64,000 bases of DNA from assembly GCA_948474755.1 (NCBI GenBank), contig CAOLHI010000397.1:496001-560000 (forward strand), read 5' to 3'. Shown piece by piece: positions 11,011 through 23,132 of this stretch (within the stretch, counting starts at the first letter, position 1; each line of letters opens with the position of its first letter). Source of the DNA: Ctenosaura bakeri. Its lineage: Eukaryota > Chordata > Lepidosauria > Squamata > Iguanidae. The position numbers and the translations under genes are program-made. The notes under the pieces are model-generated. The model was not told the origin of the DNA. It worked only from the letters and a program-made list of their open reading frames with translations, and ran no database searches.

Positions 11011-11350
11011 CACATACTCTCCAACTGTTCCAATTTGCCAGGGACAGTCCTAATTACTTCTTACCTCCCATTTAAAAATGGCCCAGTTTCTTTTAACTTT
11101 TCTTCTCCCTTTTCTCCTCAGTCCTCAGCTTATTTCAGTTGCTGCAGTCTGAATTCAAAGTGCTTTGCACTCAATAAATTTAGCAGAGAGGAGAGCAGGG
11201 GGCACATTTTGCCCTTTCCAGTAGGCTCAGGCAAAAACAAACCACTTCAGCTTTTCTTCCTCATTAGTAACTTTTGCCATCTTGACCACATTCCAATAGT
11301 GCTTGGCTGCATGTGTTCTAGTTTTTATCTGTGAAATGTTGGAAGGTGTG
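11011..11350 (-). mobile_element. 340-bp TIR element (family R340), complete copy with CCTAA duplication
   Basis: The element starts CACATACTCTCCAACTG and ends TGTTGGAAGGTGTG, giving imperfect terminal inverted repeats of about 13-15 bp. It is flanked on both sides by CCTAA (11006-11010 and 11351-11355), a plausible 5-bp target duplication. The body matches the inverse complement of 17981-18330 and 28212-28555, so it is a dispersed family. It has no coding capacity. I do not recognise a named superfamily. Confidence 0.65.
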
Positions 11351-12146
11351 CCTAATAGGGCCACTGGTCTTGCCTTCCAGTCTTCAAGCTGAGTGAGCTA
11401 ATCTTGCACACCATATTCCACAATCCTAGCAGGTCATTCCTCTATGCTAGGTGAATGAGAATTCTACATAAGTGTGACTACACACACAAAGTGTGACTTT
11501 GGGCATCTTACTCTCACTCACAATTTTTTCACCATAATTGTAAATCTAATGAAACAATTTAGGGGAGGGAAACCCTTGAATGTGCTCTGGAATATATGAA
11601 AATATTAAAAGAAATTGCGTACAGGACAATATATTACCAGCTCAAATGAGTTTCACCCTTAAAATTAAATTGGTTAGAAATACTGGATAAAAGATCTTTG
11701 CTGGTCTGTTAGCTAGAACACATTTAGAATGGTTAATGTGCCTTCTGGCTATTTGTTTATAAGCGTCTTATACAAACTGAATATTCATGGAGGGTGTTTT
11801 TGTGTTTTTTTGGTTTGTTTGTTTGAGCCCACTACTAGCAGAAGCTATCTGCTGTTTATATATTATTTAATGGCACTGCATAGGCATTCATTCACACTTG
11901 GTTTTGCAACAAGGAACCCTGAAGTGAATATGAATGTTTTTTGCTAGATTAAACGATAAATCATTGCCTTGAAATCAATATATGTAAAGCCAATGATTGT
12001 TTCTTTGTATCTTCCCACACTGAGGTAACAGTTTTGAAAGGTTTCCACCTGTTTTCCATTTTTGATTTGTTCAATGCCAAGCCATGTTTTCACACTCCTT
12101 CATTAATGACAAGGACTTCTCTTGCCCTTTAGTTTACATGGAGACA
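11351..12146. other. Single-copy sequence
   Basis: Nothing recognised beyond short AT-rich stretches and a T-rich run near 11800-11825. Confidence 0.4.
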
Positions 12147-12245
12147 ACCAGATGCCCTCTACGTGTTTTGGAGGATGACCCTCGTAAGTCCCAACCTGAC
12201 CAATGATTAGGGATAAGCGAAGTTCTAATCCAAAACATGGAGAAT
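12147..12245. mobile_element. Decayed copy of a palindromic hAT-like repeat
   Basis: CCAGATGCCCTCTACGTG at the left and CTAATCCAAAACATGGAG at the right, with CTGACCAATGATTAGGG between, fit the very common amniote repeat whose consensus runs CCAGATGTTTTGGACTACAA, then GGCCAATGG, then TTGTAGTCCAAAACATCTGG. Several mismatches make this an old copy. Confidence 0.5.
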
Positions 12246-12906
12246 AACAGGTTGCTTACCCTCACCTACACTTTTGTCCTTTAAACATTCCCCCCAAAAT
12301 GAGCTGACTTACAGAGGACAGCCCTGATTCCATATGTCAATTGGCTCCTAGAGACAAAGAAACTGTATTTGCTACAGAGGACTGCCCCTTGGAGAATCAA
12401 TTGTTTGGCTGTTCCAGGCTGCTTATTCCTGGCACAACCTACCATAGGAAAAATGATTAAAATTCTGAACTGCTTGGCACATTATTTTAAAAGTGGTCTA
12501 TTAATTATTGATAATAGTCAATTAACTGTTGACTGATTGTCTAATGAATCAATTAAAAATAAAGATTACAGCATCTCAATCTATGGGTGACATTTTAAAG
12601 ACATTTAAATAAAGATAACATTTTCTTTCAAGGAGACAGTGCAGTTAGATGATTTATTGTTGGAAAAAAAGTCATAGACTGCAAGAGTTGAGGAAAGTGA
12701 ACAAATTGTTAAGATTAAAGGCTCCCCCCCTCAAGTGATGGTTGATTGAAATGGCACTTTTGTCTGTAATTAAGCCATCTAATCATACTGATGAATCTAT
12801 TAATGCTTTTAGTAGTAACCACCAAATCCCTTTTCAGAAACCTCAGTATACTGCCTCATGCTGTCTCCTTCCTCTACTTTCTTCTGCTTTGTGTATATAA
12901 GGTCTT
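12246..12906. other. AT-rich single-copy sequence
   Basis: 12480-12620 holds clustered ATTAAT/ATTGAT/CAATTAA motifs that could be homeodomain sites, but nothing proves function. No repeat family is recognised. Confidence 0.35.
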
Positions 12907-13100
12907 GTTGTTATTGCTGTTGTGTATCTTCAAGTCATTATCTACTTACGACAATCCTTATGATGGGGTTTTCTGGGGGCTGAGAGTATGTGATGCACCC
13001 AAAGTCTCCCAGTTGAGAGTGGGGAGACTGAGTAGGAGAATTGAATACTGGTTTCCAGGTTTGTAGTTCAACACTCAAACCACTACAACTAGCTGGCCTC
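12907..13100 (-). mobile_element. tRNA-derived SINE, minus strand
   Basis: Begins on plus with the complement of the tail (TTGTTGTGTATCTTCAAGTC) and ends with the complement of the tRNA-like head (CACTCAAACCACTACAACTA). The body is diverged by about 20 percent. The open frame 12791-13066 runs through it by chance. Confidence 0.8.
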
Positions 13101-13706
13101 TTGCTCAGGGCAATTTAGGGTTGGGAAGAGTTCTGTTTGATACCATAGAGAACTGCTGCCAACCAAAGTAGACAGAACAGGACTAAGAAAAAGGGAAAAG
13201 GACCTGGAATGATGAACCAAGGACCAAAGCATTATGAACAAAATGGTAAAAATTACTAAAGAACCCGTTTATGACAATGTATATATCATTAACATTGTGG
13301 TGTAGGAAGTGTTATCAATGGGTTCTGTGGACACCTCCACAATGTCTTGTCCATTGTTTTAGAGTCTCCTCATATTGATCGCTTACATATGAATGATATA
13401 TAGAATACTCTCTAGTCCTGATTTCTTTTGTCAACTTCCATGACAAATTTTTCTTTAAAAAAAGTAATGTGTGTGTTTGTTACATTGATGAATTTGTTAT
13501 TGTCTTTAGCTAGAAATCTGTGGTCTGTCTTTCTCTCTTTTTATTTGAATTAATTTTACAAACAAGATGTATAGATGATCAACAACTTATGTTCTTACAT
13601 GCTTTGACATATATTCCTGGAAGTCATTCATTCATATTCACACACACATACACACACATATGAATTACATATGATTTACAATATATGTATGTATGTATGC
13701 GGAGAT
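13101..13706. other. Single-copy sequence with short CA/TA repeats
   Basis: CACACACATACACACACATA around 13640 and TATGTATGTATG around 13685 lead into the tetranucleotide array that follows. No other feature. Confidence 0.4.
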
Positions 13707-13744
13707 ATCTATCTGTCTATCTATCTGTCATCTATCTATCTGTC

Positions 13745-13793
<49 letters not shown>

Positions 13794-13807
13794 CTTATCT
13801 ATCTATA
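13707..13807. repeat. (ATCT)n microsatellite with ATCTGTC interruptions
   Basis: About 25 ATCT units; the left third is interrupted by CTGT/GTC variants, and the right part is a nearly pure run. It is likely length-polymorphic. Confidence 0.95.
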
Positions 13808-15369
13808 AAACATTAAGCTCACTGATGCAAATGACATTTACATTTTGCCAGCTACCCTATAGGACACTATGAAAAAACCTCTGTATGAACAATTTTGGAT
13901 TTCAAGAGAAACAGCCCTTGGGCATTTATGTGCAAATTACATGCTGAACATCTCTTCAGTGAATTAACTCTCAGGTTTATTTCCCCCCAAGAAACTGAAA
14001 CATTACACCTGGTATGACCAGCAGAAAGCTGTTCACTAGTCCCAACTGTTGTAGGCACATTCAATCAATTACTGAATGGTGAGTCAACACATAGATCAAT
14101 TCTAGTGATTCAATGGGTCTACTCTAGTCAAGACTAACAACAGGATTTAGGTCTTTGAGTCATGTCGTAGTCCCTGGATTGATAACTTTCTTGTCCCTAA
14201 AATATAACCATGTATCACAAAGTATTAAACAAGCTGGTTGGAATCTTCCTTCATGGTCTATGTTACCTAACTTTATATATACCCAGATACACAGCAGAGG
14301 TACTAGGGAACCCAGTTAGCGAATTGCAAAGTTGCATACATTACTCCTTAGACAGTGTCCCAATGTGTACAACAGGACTGATGCATATTGGGATCAATGC
14401 ACAAGAGAATCATCGCACAATGGGACTATCGTGCTTTGGTCACTTTGCCAACTTCTCTATATAATAACATAATTGTAGTCCTCTACTGGATGTGGACATT
14501 ATGGAACTTCCCCTTTTCTGCATATGTAAGTCTTTTTATGAAGATGTAACTCCCATACAGGATTCCAACTGTGGTTAATAACACTGACATTTAGTTTATG
14601 CATGATCATGATGGTTCTATTAGTATAGCATTACATCTAATCTGACAGACAGCTACTATAAGTTTATATCCTAAAATATATGTAAGGTGCATTTATACCC
14701 CTCAGGTTCAGGATAACAAAACACAAGAAAAAGATGTACATTTATGACCTGCAAGCACCTTTCACAGAGCATTTTAACACATCATTATCCCTAGAATCTC
14801 TCTCATACGTTCTCTCTTTTTTGCCCTCTGGCGTATCTAAGTCAGTCCCTTCAAACATCTTTCTTTAAGTGACGTTTTATTAAGAAGAGGAGATTTTTGG
14901 ATTTCAGAACTCAAAACTATATCCCCTTTGGGCTTAAATGATAAAACTAGTTCTTCTTTTTTTTGTAAAATATTTTTATAACTGTTTCTTATCAATAAAA
15001 AGTATACACATTCATTTTTTGAAAAAACCAAACATTAAAATTAAGAATTCACTAGCCTTTGGTAGGGCTGTTTTGTTTTTGTACAGTACTATGTACACTG
15101 ATGAATAAACAAACTGACATACTTGTCATGGCCTGAGAAGGCATCCATTTTGAATTTCAGTCATTCTCTTTTTGTATTTAACACATACCATGATGCTACA
15201 TTTTTCAGAACTGAATCTTGATTCTGAATGTAGCTTCCCTCTAGTTGACACTGTGCTTCTCCAGCATTCTGATCTTCTCCTTCTGAAGTTCCTTTCATTA
15301 TATAATGAGAGTAGCAGCTACTGGGTAATTTTGGTGTACTGTGGACCATGGTTATCTTTGTACATAATG
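13808..15369. other. Single-copy sequence
   Basis: No repeat family recognised. 13880-14000 and 14200-14460 are free of mobile-element signatures; the 84-residue open frame at 14210-14464 has no recognisable domain. Confidence 0.4.
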
Positions 15370-15520
15370 ATGTTTTTGTGTGCCTTCGTGAAGTTTTATG
15401 GGGTCAAGGGTATGTGATGTGCCGAAGATCACCTAGTGGGTTTCCATGGCCAAGTGGGGAACTGAACGCTGGTCTCCATGATCATGGTCCAATGCTCAAA
15501 CCACTGGATCTTGCTGTCTC
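15370..15520 (-). mobile_element. tRNA-derived SINE, minus strand, 3' part shortened
   Basis: TTTTTGTGTGCCTTCGTGAA (tail complement), GGTTTCCATGGCCAAGTGGG, and the head complement CAATGCTCAAACCACTGGAT. It lacks part of the region between the tail and the AGGTCACCTAG block, an internal deletion of about 60 bp. Confidence 0.8.
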
Positions 15521-15920
15521 TCTTGTACATAAAACTATATAGTTTTAAGAGGGGTTTTTTTTGCAGGTGTTGTATAGCTTAAATCATTAATTAAAAAAGT
15601 CTCTTTTGTTATTGTACGAGTATTTTTTCCTGATATAGCTATTTGTTTGTGGAAATGTTCTTCAACTGTTCTCCTAATTAGATTTTTGTTTTCCTTGCTG
15701 TTGCCTGTGTAAATTTACATTCTCTCTAAACCTGGGTCTATTGGTATTTGGATTTATACTACGCACCTGGCTATTTGGACTGTTTGTATTATAAAAAGTT
15801 TATCTATTTGTTAGCAGTTGGACTGTTTATATCATCTGCCATCTTTAGAATTTCATCAAGGTTGAGTACTTATCACAGCTCTTGTTGTCTATTTGGGACT
15901 TAACTCAGGAGTGGGAATCA
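15521..15920. other. Single-copy sequence
   Basis: T-rich, no feature recognised. Confidence 0.4.
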
Positions 15921-16485
15921 TGTGGCCTTTAAGCCAAGCGTGGGGATGCTATATGACCAGCGTGCAAACACATTACATGACAAAGTAGAAATAAAAAGGT
16001 GGGAACAATACGCTGAAGAACTATATAAAAGATATAAAAGTATGACAGATTCATTCAAGGAAGAGCCATTTGAGGATGAACTTACAATTTTAGAAAGTAA
16101 AGTGGAAGCTTCACTCAGACCACTTGGAAGACAAAAAATCAACATCACCAGGTGGTATAACAGTAGTGCTGCCTCAGGCTACAGAGACAGAATCTAATCT
16201 AGTTCTAACTAAAATCTGTCAACACGTATGGAAAACTAAACAAAAGCCCACAGATTGGAGATGCTCAATATAGAGAAAGACACCAGAGATTGCAGTAAGC
16301 ACAGGATGACTGCATTAATCTCCAGTGAAAGCAAAATGATGTTCAAAATTCTACAACAATGACTTTTACCATATATGGAGTGAGATGTGCCAGATATCCA
16401 AGCAGGAAGAGGCACTAGAGATCATATTGCAAACATACAATGGCTATTGGAGTGTACCAAAACATTTCAGAGGCATGTCTTATGG
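15921..16485 (+). mobile_element. Bov-B/RTE LINE reverse-transcriptase fragment
   Basis: The plus strand encodes the region entering the RT domain of an RTE/Bov-B LINE. The frame 15922-16197 contains IKRWEQYAEELYKR, then FEDELTILESKVEASLRPLG, corresponding to the RW-EY-E-LY... and ...LE-EVE-AL--L segments of the family. After a frameshift come traces of RT motifs (CQHVW, DW, ALIS) and then PDIQAGRGTRDHIAN, the RT block usually written PDVQAGFRKGRGTRDQIAN. Several stops and shifts make it a dead copy. It stops abruptly near 16485, where an oppositely oriented LINE piece begins. Confidence 0.75.
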
Positions 16486-16790
16486 AGCCAGATCTGATTT
16501 CTCAAGGAACAGGTATAAGTGCCACACTAGTCTTTATTATGCAAATGCATTCCTGGCCACTGCTGAAACCTGGGCACCCAGGTTCAGAGCTGAATCCAGG
16601 AGAACACCCAAACTGTGAGCCTGAGATTTCAGGGAGATTGTATCGCCATCTAGCATAGGCTGAATCCCTATTCCCTGATCAGCCTTTCAACTGGCCAGGA
16701 ACATCTCTGTTTTGTCTGGATTAAGCTTCATCCAGTCCATTACTCACAACATAGACAGCTTCTTTGTAATTAGATTGGAAGGAGAGATAT
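16486..16790 (-). mobile_element. LINE RT fragment (L2/CR1-like), minus strand
   Basis: The minus strand encodes MDWMKLNPDKTEMFLAS, which matches the conserved RT block W-...LNPDKTE-L found in L2-like and related LINEs, followed by a decayed stretch of the distal RT and connection region. The piece is in opposite orientation to the Bov-B fragment that it abuts at about 16485. Confidence 0.65.
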
Positions 16791-17563
16791 AGCTGGGTGT
16801 CATCAGAATTTCTTAAGCATAACCCTCTTGAAACGAATGTGTCTTGTGTAAGATGTGAAAATCTAACCTACAGATACTGTCCATTTCTATGGGGCCTGTA
16901 GTTGAGAGCTGCCAAATCCAGTGTGCTTCACGTTTTTTAAAATTAGGCCAGAGTATGAAAAATGCTTAACAGCATTAAAAGAAGCAACCTTTCCTGACCC
17001 CCATTGCTTTTTTAGCATGCAAGAAACAAACGAGGCTTTCCGCATGAGGGATAAGGCTATAAAGGAATGTCACAAAGTATAATATGCCAAGAAGGCAGCT
17101 TATTAAGCATGTGGCCACGGTTCGTTTTAGAGTGACACCTTCATATTTAGAGGTGTCAAGAGTTCTGAAGAGAAGCTTGGGATCAATTCGTTCTGATGTT
17201 CGAGAAGGCAAGGAAGGAAACAGATGCTTGCTAAAGCATCTGGAGCTTTTCAGAGATTAAGCAGATTTCATTATCAAATCCTTTGCATCACACTCATTGG
17301 GTAGATGTCATCACTCATATATGAGGAGAACATAGCTCTCCCAGGGAAATGCTTGGAAGTACAAAGTGCATTTCTCTGCCTCAGTAGTGTAAAGATGTTT
17401 CTCTTTCTCTGATCATAGGCTCCAGTTTTGAAATAAAGCACACAGTCAAGATGGAAAGAGAAACAGACCTAGATATTTTGATGCTTAAAGTAGAAAATCC
17501 AATGTCAATGACCTAAAACACATGCACACATAAGAGAGAGAGAGATGGATGAAGTTAAGAAGA
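16791..17563. other. Single-copy sequence
   Basis: No repeat family or exon recognised. A short GA repeat lies at about 17533-17546. Confidence 0.4.
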
Positions 17564-17640
17564 TCCTGTGATAGAGTTGCCTAAAGGTCATCATAACCAT
17601 AACTCAGAAACAACTTGAAGGCATACAACAACATAGACCA
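17564..17640 (+). mobile_element. tRNA-derived SINE, 3' tail only
   Basis: TCCTGTGATAGAGTTGCC, AAACAACTTGAAGGCATACA and ACAACA are the last third of the family; the head is missing, a typical 5' truncation. Confidence 0.7.
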
Positions 17641-17980
17641 GGGTTAGGTGGACCTACACGTGCTCTCATCCATACCTTTTTTAAGTGATAAAATGAATAT
17701 GAAAAATGGGTGACTTGGCATGACTGACACAACCTTGGGCAGAGTAAGCCAGTTACTTCAGGTAGCAATTGCCAGAAGGCAGCAGCAAGATGTTGGAGGA
17801 CAGACCTGCGTGCCACATGGCTCTGTCTTGTACCCCCTGCTCTGCCTTTAGGTGAGATGGATGATGCTGTGGTTGGTTGGTTGGGTGGTTCAGCCTGATT
17901 TCCTAAATGAAACTAGAAGGGATTTCTCAGGCACCAATATGTCTTGGAACTGGGTTTGCCAGCTTCGTGAGCCCACTGTT
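17641..17980. other. Single-copy sequence
   Basis: Nothing recognised. Confidence 0.4.
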
Positions 17981-18330
17981 CACATACCTTCTAACTTTTC
18001 ACAGATGAAAACCAGGATATGTGTGGCCAAACAACATCAGAGTGTGAACAAGATGGCAAAAGTTATTAATGAGGAAGAACATATAAGCTAGAAGAGGCTG
18101 TGATAGTTTGCTTTTGTCTAAGCTGACTGGGGAGGGCAGGATTCTGCCCCATCATCTCCTCTTCTCCTGCCAAGAGAGCAAACTGAGAGCAAACTACTTT
18201 TGCACTTTGAACACAATTTGCAGCAAAGGGGGGAAGTGAAAGACAGAGAAACTGGAACATTTTAGAAGCAGCTTGAAAAATGGTCAATAGGAACTTTCCC
18301 AGAAAAATCTGGGCTGTTGGAGGAGCATGC
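17981..18330 (+). mobile_element. R340 element, plus orientation
   Basis: Begins CACATACCTTCTAACTTTTC and ends GCTGTTGGAGGAGCATGC. It shares with the 28.2-kb copy CAACATCAGAGTGTG, AGATG then TTATTAATGAGG, GGGCAGGATTCTGCCC/GGGCAAGATTCTGCCC, and TTGCACTTTGAAC. The central GGGCAGGATTCTGCCC is itself an inverted repeat. No clean target duplication was found for this copy. Confidence 0.75.
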
Positions 18331-18790
18331 ACTCAATTCTACTTATTTCCCATGATGCTGGACTCCTAACTGGCAGTAAGAAAAAATTTCTATTCCATCA
18401 GAAATCATGGAAATTGAGGCTCAAAAAAGAGGATTCTGCCAATATCACAATGCTGATAAGGAGATTTACTTGTAACTGTTGGGGAAGGAGGAGAATTACT
18501 GCTTCTGTTGTGAGGGAGACTTCTGTGGCCTGTGACATGTGGATGATGTTTATTCTAGCCTGTGGAAGGCAGTCTATATAGCAGGTAGTGAAGAGAAGGG
18601 GGCCCACTGAGCACTTTGAATAGTCAAAATACATCTGTGCAGCTGGCATTCAAGGTGTGTGGTTTGTCTTTAGAAAAATATGTAATCTCGAGGTCTGTGG
18701 GGTGGGGTGGGGAGGTGGAAGGTCCCTCTTGCATCTTGATTGTGTGAATAAACCTCCATGGGAATAGCAGACAAAGATTTGTGTCTCCAT
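18331..18790. other. Single-copy sequence
   Basis: Nothing recognised; a G/T-rich tract lies at about 18698-18720. Confidence 0.4.
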
Positions 18791-18992
18791 GGCCCTTTCT
18801 GCACTACACTGTTATAGTACTATCATTCCACTTTCAACATCCTATGGAATCCTGGGGTTTGCAGTTTAGGGAGGGTCATTTATAAATCTCAGCCAGATTG
18901 CTCTTTGGCTTCAGTAAGCTACAAACCCAGAATTCCACAGGATGTTGAAAGTGGAATAATAGCACTATAGCAGTTTAGTGCAGAAATGGCCC
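18791..18992. mobile_element. Palindromic MITE (P200), full copy
   Basis: Both arms and the centre are present (about 202 bp). The left arm reads GGCCCTTTCTGCACTACACT and the right arm ends TTTAGTGCAGAAATGGCC. The centre keeps CAGCCAGATTGCTCTTTGGC. Confidence 0.92.
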
Positions 18993-21865
18993 AAATCTTT
19001 GATTTGGTGCTGGTGGCTTTGATGTCAGTGGGGCAGTTTTAGTTCAGACTGAAGGATCTATCCAAGGTGCTGAATCCTATCCCTACAACAACTTCAACAC
19101 CTTAGATAACTCATTTACAGTTCAGATTAAAACTCATAGCAGATTTACTGCCACACTGATGGAAGCAACCAGTCACCACTGTGAACAATGCATACTGGAG
19201 GGGACTTTCTGAGTTGTAGAGATGGGGACATCTGCCAGTCTTTTTTCTTTTGCGTTGGGATTTTATAAACCTCTAGCTTTTTGCATCTGAGGAAAGAAAG
19301 TAAATTTGTATAAATTCTTAAAAAAAAGCTGTAGTTAAATTCTCTCTGCTTGTCTCCTGCCAAATTAAGTAGGAGCAATTATTCTTAGCATGGAGAAGAT
19401 TGTATGGTATCTGCCTTTCAAGATGAGGCTCCTCTTAGGAAAAGAACAGCAGCAGCAACAACAGTGGCCACCCTAATTCAACATTAGCGTGATTGACAAC
19501 ATGAGGGTTCAAATTCACATACAAAAGAGCTAAGCATTTGAATCTGTCAATTTTGAGTTCAACCACACTTGAATGTTTAAAAATCTCATTTTTCCTCCAT
19601 TCCAAATATGAAGTTGTCAAAATCTGGCAAATTCTTAATAAATCCATACTGAACAAAATCTCCATTCATCCCTATATATAGGGACTTGTATGTTTTACTC
19701 CATAAGGCAAAGAGTAGTTTGAATGATGCAAAGGATTTTTCAGGATGATGCAAAATTGGAAAATGGCATAAAGCAATGGGCTAAACCTACTAAAACTGTG
19801 TCACCTTCATGGCATTTGTAGCCTTTTGCACCATATAAAAGTTGAATAGAGAATAAAATTTCCCGGGGAAGTTCTCCAGCTCTGTGCTAGACCATAAGCT
19901 TTGCATTCTGAAGTCCCAGGGTCAGTTTCTGGAATAAAGTCAGACTGAGTAGGACCTCTGAGACACACTGCCAACCAGTACAGACAATACTAAACAAGGT
20001 GAGTCAATGGGCTGACTGTCAAGTAGTTAGACAGCTTTCTTTTCCTCATCATACTCATGCTTTCCATGTTCAGTCTCTGGCAAGTGCTGACCTCAGGAAA
20101 CTGACCTCTGTCCGTGAAGAACTAGGCACAATATCGGGTTTAATTGGCTGTTGATTTTAAATAGCTTTATCTCTTCTCAGGTACTGTTAAGGTCAGCTTA
20201 TGGTTTTCCAACTTAACTAGCTATGTTCCTAACAATGAGGCATAAGCCATGCTACAACAGCTCTGCAGTATACCATCTTAGCAAAGAAATCCAATATGTT
20301 GGAATCAATAAAAGCACTTATTCAATTCAATCCTGAAGTAAGTGCATGGGAGTAAACAGTGGTGTATTTCTTAGCCAGCATTTAGTTCTCATTCGTGAAT
20401 CCAATGAGTACCTATTTTCCCATTTACAAGTCCACATTTACACCCATGGTTTTTATATCTATGCACTTATAAATAATGAACACATTTACATCATGTCTTC
20501 TTTTTTTCCTTTATACATACCATACATACACAAAAATAAAAAGTTTTTCAAACAAGCTAAAACTGCCAACATTTTCCTGATTTGTATGACTTTTATGTGG
20601 GTTTCTTATGGGTAAAGACTTCCTTTTTATGGGTTCTGAAAATTACCAGCTGTCCCACACCTGGTCTTGTTAGGTGCCAACCATCCTCAAATTTATGAAC
20701 ACCCTATAAAAAAGAAAAAAAAAGAGAAAGAGGAATTGGCCTAGCTCTTAAAAATCTATAAAATGAGCAATGTTGGAGGAAAGAATATACTTTATATTTC
20801 TGGATGGCAATGAAAAGAAAGTAACACTAAGAATTTGTGAGTATCTATAACAGGACATAGGAATTTACCTGTCCTGCTAGTAAGAGCTGGACATCAACTG
20901 GAGGAGGTTGATTAGTTCCAGCAACTGAATTCCTCAGCCAGTTCGTGAATTCTGTTTCAAGGGCTGCCTCAGGGTGAGATCACAGCTCTATAGCATATAT
21001 CCTCTTGCATGTGTAGTTATGCATTAATTGTGCTACACAATCTTTGTGTTGAATGGCAATGTTGTTCAACAGAACTAAATATCAAATAATCAACTAAATG
21101 TCCATGCACAATCATATACAGCATCCAGATAATACACAGTAGACAGTGTGCAGCCATGCACAGTAATACTTCATGTGAACCTCTGATTCTGCAACTGAAC
21201 TATATGCATATATGCTTCATTGGATAAAAATGTCCAGGTGCTTCTGTAGGGGAACTTACACATGTATAAGACACTAGCAAGATTTCAGTGTGAATGTTCT
21301 TGAATACAGAACTGATACAGACATGTGGCCTATGAATCAGAGCTCCAGAGTGGCAGACAGAGAATTGACATGATGACATGCTTGTCCATCACTTGATTTG
21401 TTGTCACATGGTTTCCCATCAGCTGTGGAGATATCTATCATCTATCACATGTGTGAGATATAGGGTCATGTGGGCTAGCTGTGCTCTCACCCATACACCT
21501 GGTAGCTTTCCTCATTGATGTCATACATCTTCTTTATGTTTGGTTTTAGATCCCTCTGCACACAAAGCCCCTCCTCACATCTGGATGGTTGGGAAGCTCC
21601 TCAATGTGTGGGGCACATTGGCAGAAAATTCCATGGTTAGCCCACATGGATGACTCACAGTGGAGTGACCCCATCAAAATGCTTTAAGTACAAGTGGAAG
21701 TGATGCCACAGTTCTAACTCTAGTGTTGATCTGTAGTTGCTACTTGATCCAACAATGTAGCACTATTATTCTCCCTAGCAATTTGACATTGGTAGTCCAT
21801 TATATATATGGAGTGTTGCTGCCAGCAAGAATAGTCTCATTTATTTTGATGGAGAGCTTTCACAC
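18993..21865. other. 2.9 kb of single-copy sequence
   Basis: One of the longest stretches without a recognised mobile element. Open frames are short (up to 95 codons) and unlike any domain I know. I see no splice-flanked open region or RNA motif. Confidence 0.4.
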
Positions 21866-22125
21866 ATTGTTGTTATTTTTGTTGTTGTTGTTGTTGTTGT
21901 GTGCCTTCAAGCCATTTCTGACTTATGGAGACCCTAAGGCAAGGATTTGCAAGGATTTCTTGGCAAGATTTGTTCAGAGGGGAGTTGTCTTCGCATCCCT
22001 CCCAGACTGAGGGAGTGTGACTTGCCCAAGGACACCCAATAGATTTCCATGGCCAAGCAGTGATTCAAATCCTGTCTCCAGAACTGTAGTGCAAGCTCAC
22101 ATCTCTACAGCATGCTGGCTCTCAG
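21866..22125 (-). mobile_element. tRNA-derived SINE, full-length, minus strand
   Basis: On plus it begins with a (TTG)n tail complement at 21880-21900, then TGTGCCTTCAAGCCATTTCT, GACTTATGGAGACCCTAAGG, TTGCCCAAGGACACCCAATA, TTTCCATGGCCAAGCAG and the box-B complement GATTCAAATCC, ending near AGCATGCTGGCTCT. At about 260 bp this is one of the most complete copies, with the (CAA)n tail intact. It contains a small local duplication, GGATTTGCAAGGATTT. Confidence 0.92.
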
Positions 22126-22352
22126 AGTTTCACATACAGTGAAATCACCCCTTCTCCACTGAAGTCAGTGGGAAAGTTATGCAGTAAAAACATGTATTCT
22201 GAACCATTTTGACCCTGAATCAGGGTCATAGTATGGGATCATAGTTCTCAGAGCAATGCAGGTTGTGTATTTTTTGGTTGCTTTAATTTTCACAGAATCA
22301 ACTTAGCTGAAATTCTAGCCAGAGTACAATACTGTTATTGGATAATAGTGTT
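22126..22352. other. Single-copy sequence
   Basis: Short spacer, nothing recognised. Confidence 0.4.
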
Positions 22353-22433
22353 AGGAAGGAAGGAAGGAAGGAAGGAAGGAAGGAAGGAAGGAAGGAAGGA
22401 AGGAAGAGAGAGAGAGAGAGAGAGAGAAGAAAA

Positions 22434-22485
<52 letters not shown>
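22353..22485 (+). repeat. 133-nt uninterrupted purine tract: (GGAA)n, (GA)n, (GAAA)n
   Basis: Three adjacent simple arrays: GGAA repeats to about 22405, GA repeats to about 22428, then GAAA repeats to 22485. Every base on the plus strand is A or G, so the tract has mirror symmetry suited to intramolecular triplex DNA. Low-complexity open frames on both strands here are artefacts. Confidence 0.97.
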
Positions 22486-22486
<1 letters not shown>

Positions 22487-23132
22487 CATTATATTAGTCT
22501 TAAGGGGAAAGACACTTTTTTGATAGAAAGGTTCAAAGAACCAGGATATAGAGATTCAAATTAAAACAAATCCAAAAACATTCATATAATGTTAGGATGA
22601 TTTTCTATTAAGTCATGCCAACATAGATATCTTAGTGTCTTTGTACTTTTATTGATCCATGGATTTATCACACTGTCCTATCTTATTCTCAGTCTTGAAG
22701 TTTAGTGATGTGGATGCCAGATTTTACCTATTTTGTACCTTAGCAACAGAAGAAGGTTTTAGTTTTTGACAAAAAAAAAGGCAAATAAATGTCAGGCCAA
22801 TGTTATTACTTTGCGAATAAATTGAAGCAATCATGGCATAGAAACATAGGAAAGCCACTCAAAGATACAACAGCAGTTCATTCATAATGAATCATGTTCA
22901 ACAGCAAACATCCACATTTCAATCTGCTATAAGTGAATCAAAGCAATTCTGCCTGTGTTTTGTGAATATTGAGCCTGAATGTGCCCCAGTTTGAGTGATA
23001 CTTCACCAAAACAAAATTTCCTTTCTGCTAAATTGACCAAAGTTTGTATTTTTTCAACAGCTTAATCAGAATCTCATTCTTTTACATTTTTCTGATAAAA
23101 TAATGTAACGTGCTTAATGGGATGTTTTTCAG
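22486..23132. other. Single-copy sequence
   Basis: No feature recognised. Confidence 0.4.

Noticed and set aside
13707..13807. Minisatellite or regulatory array
   Set aside because: It is a plain ATCT microsatellite with interruptions.
22298..22523. Open frames on both strands encoding RKEG/ERER or SFLSF repeats
   Set aside because: Products of the GGAA/GA/GAAA microsatellite.
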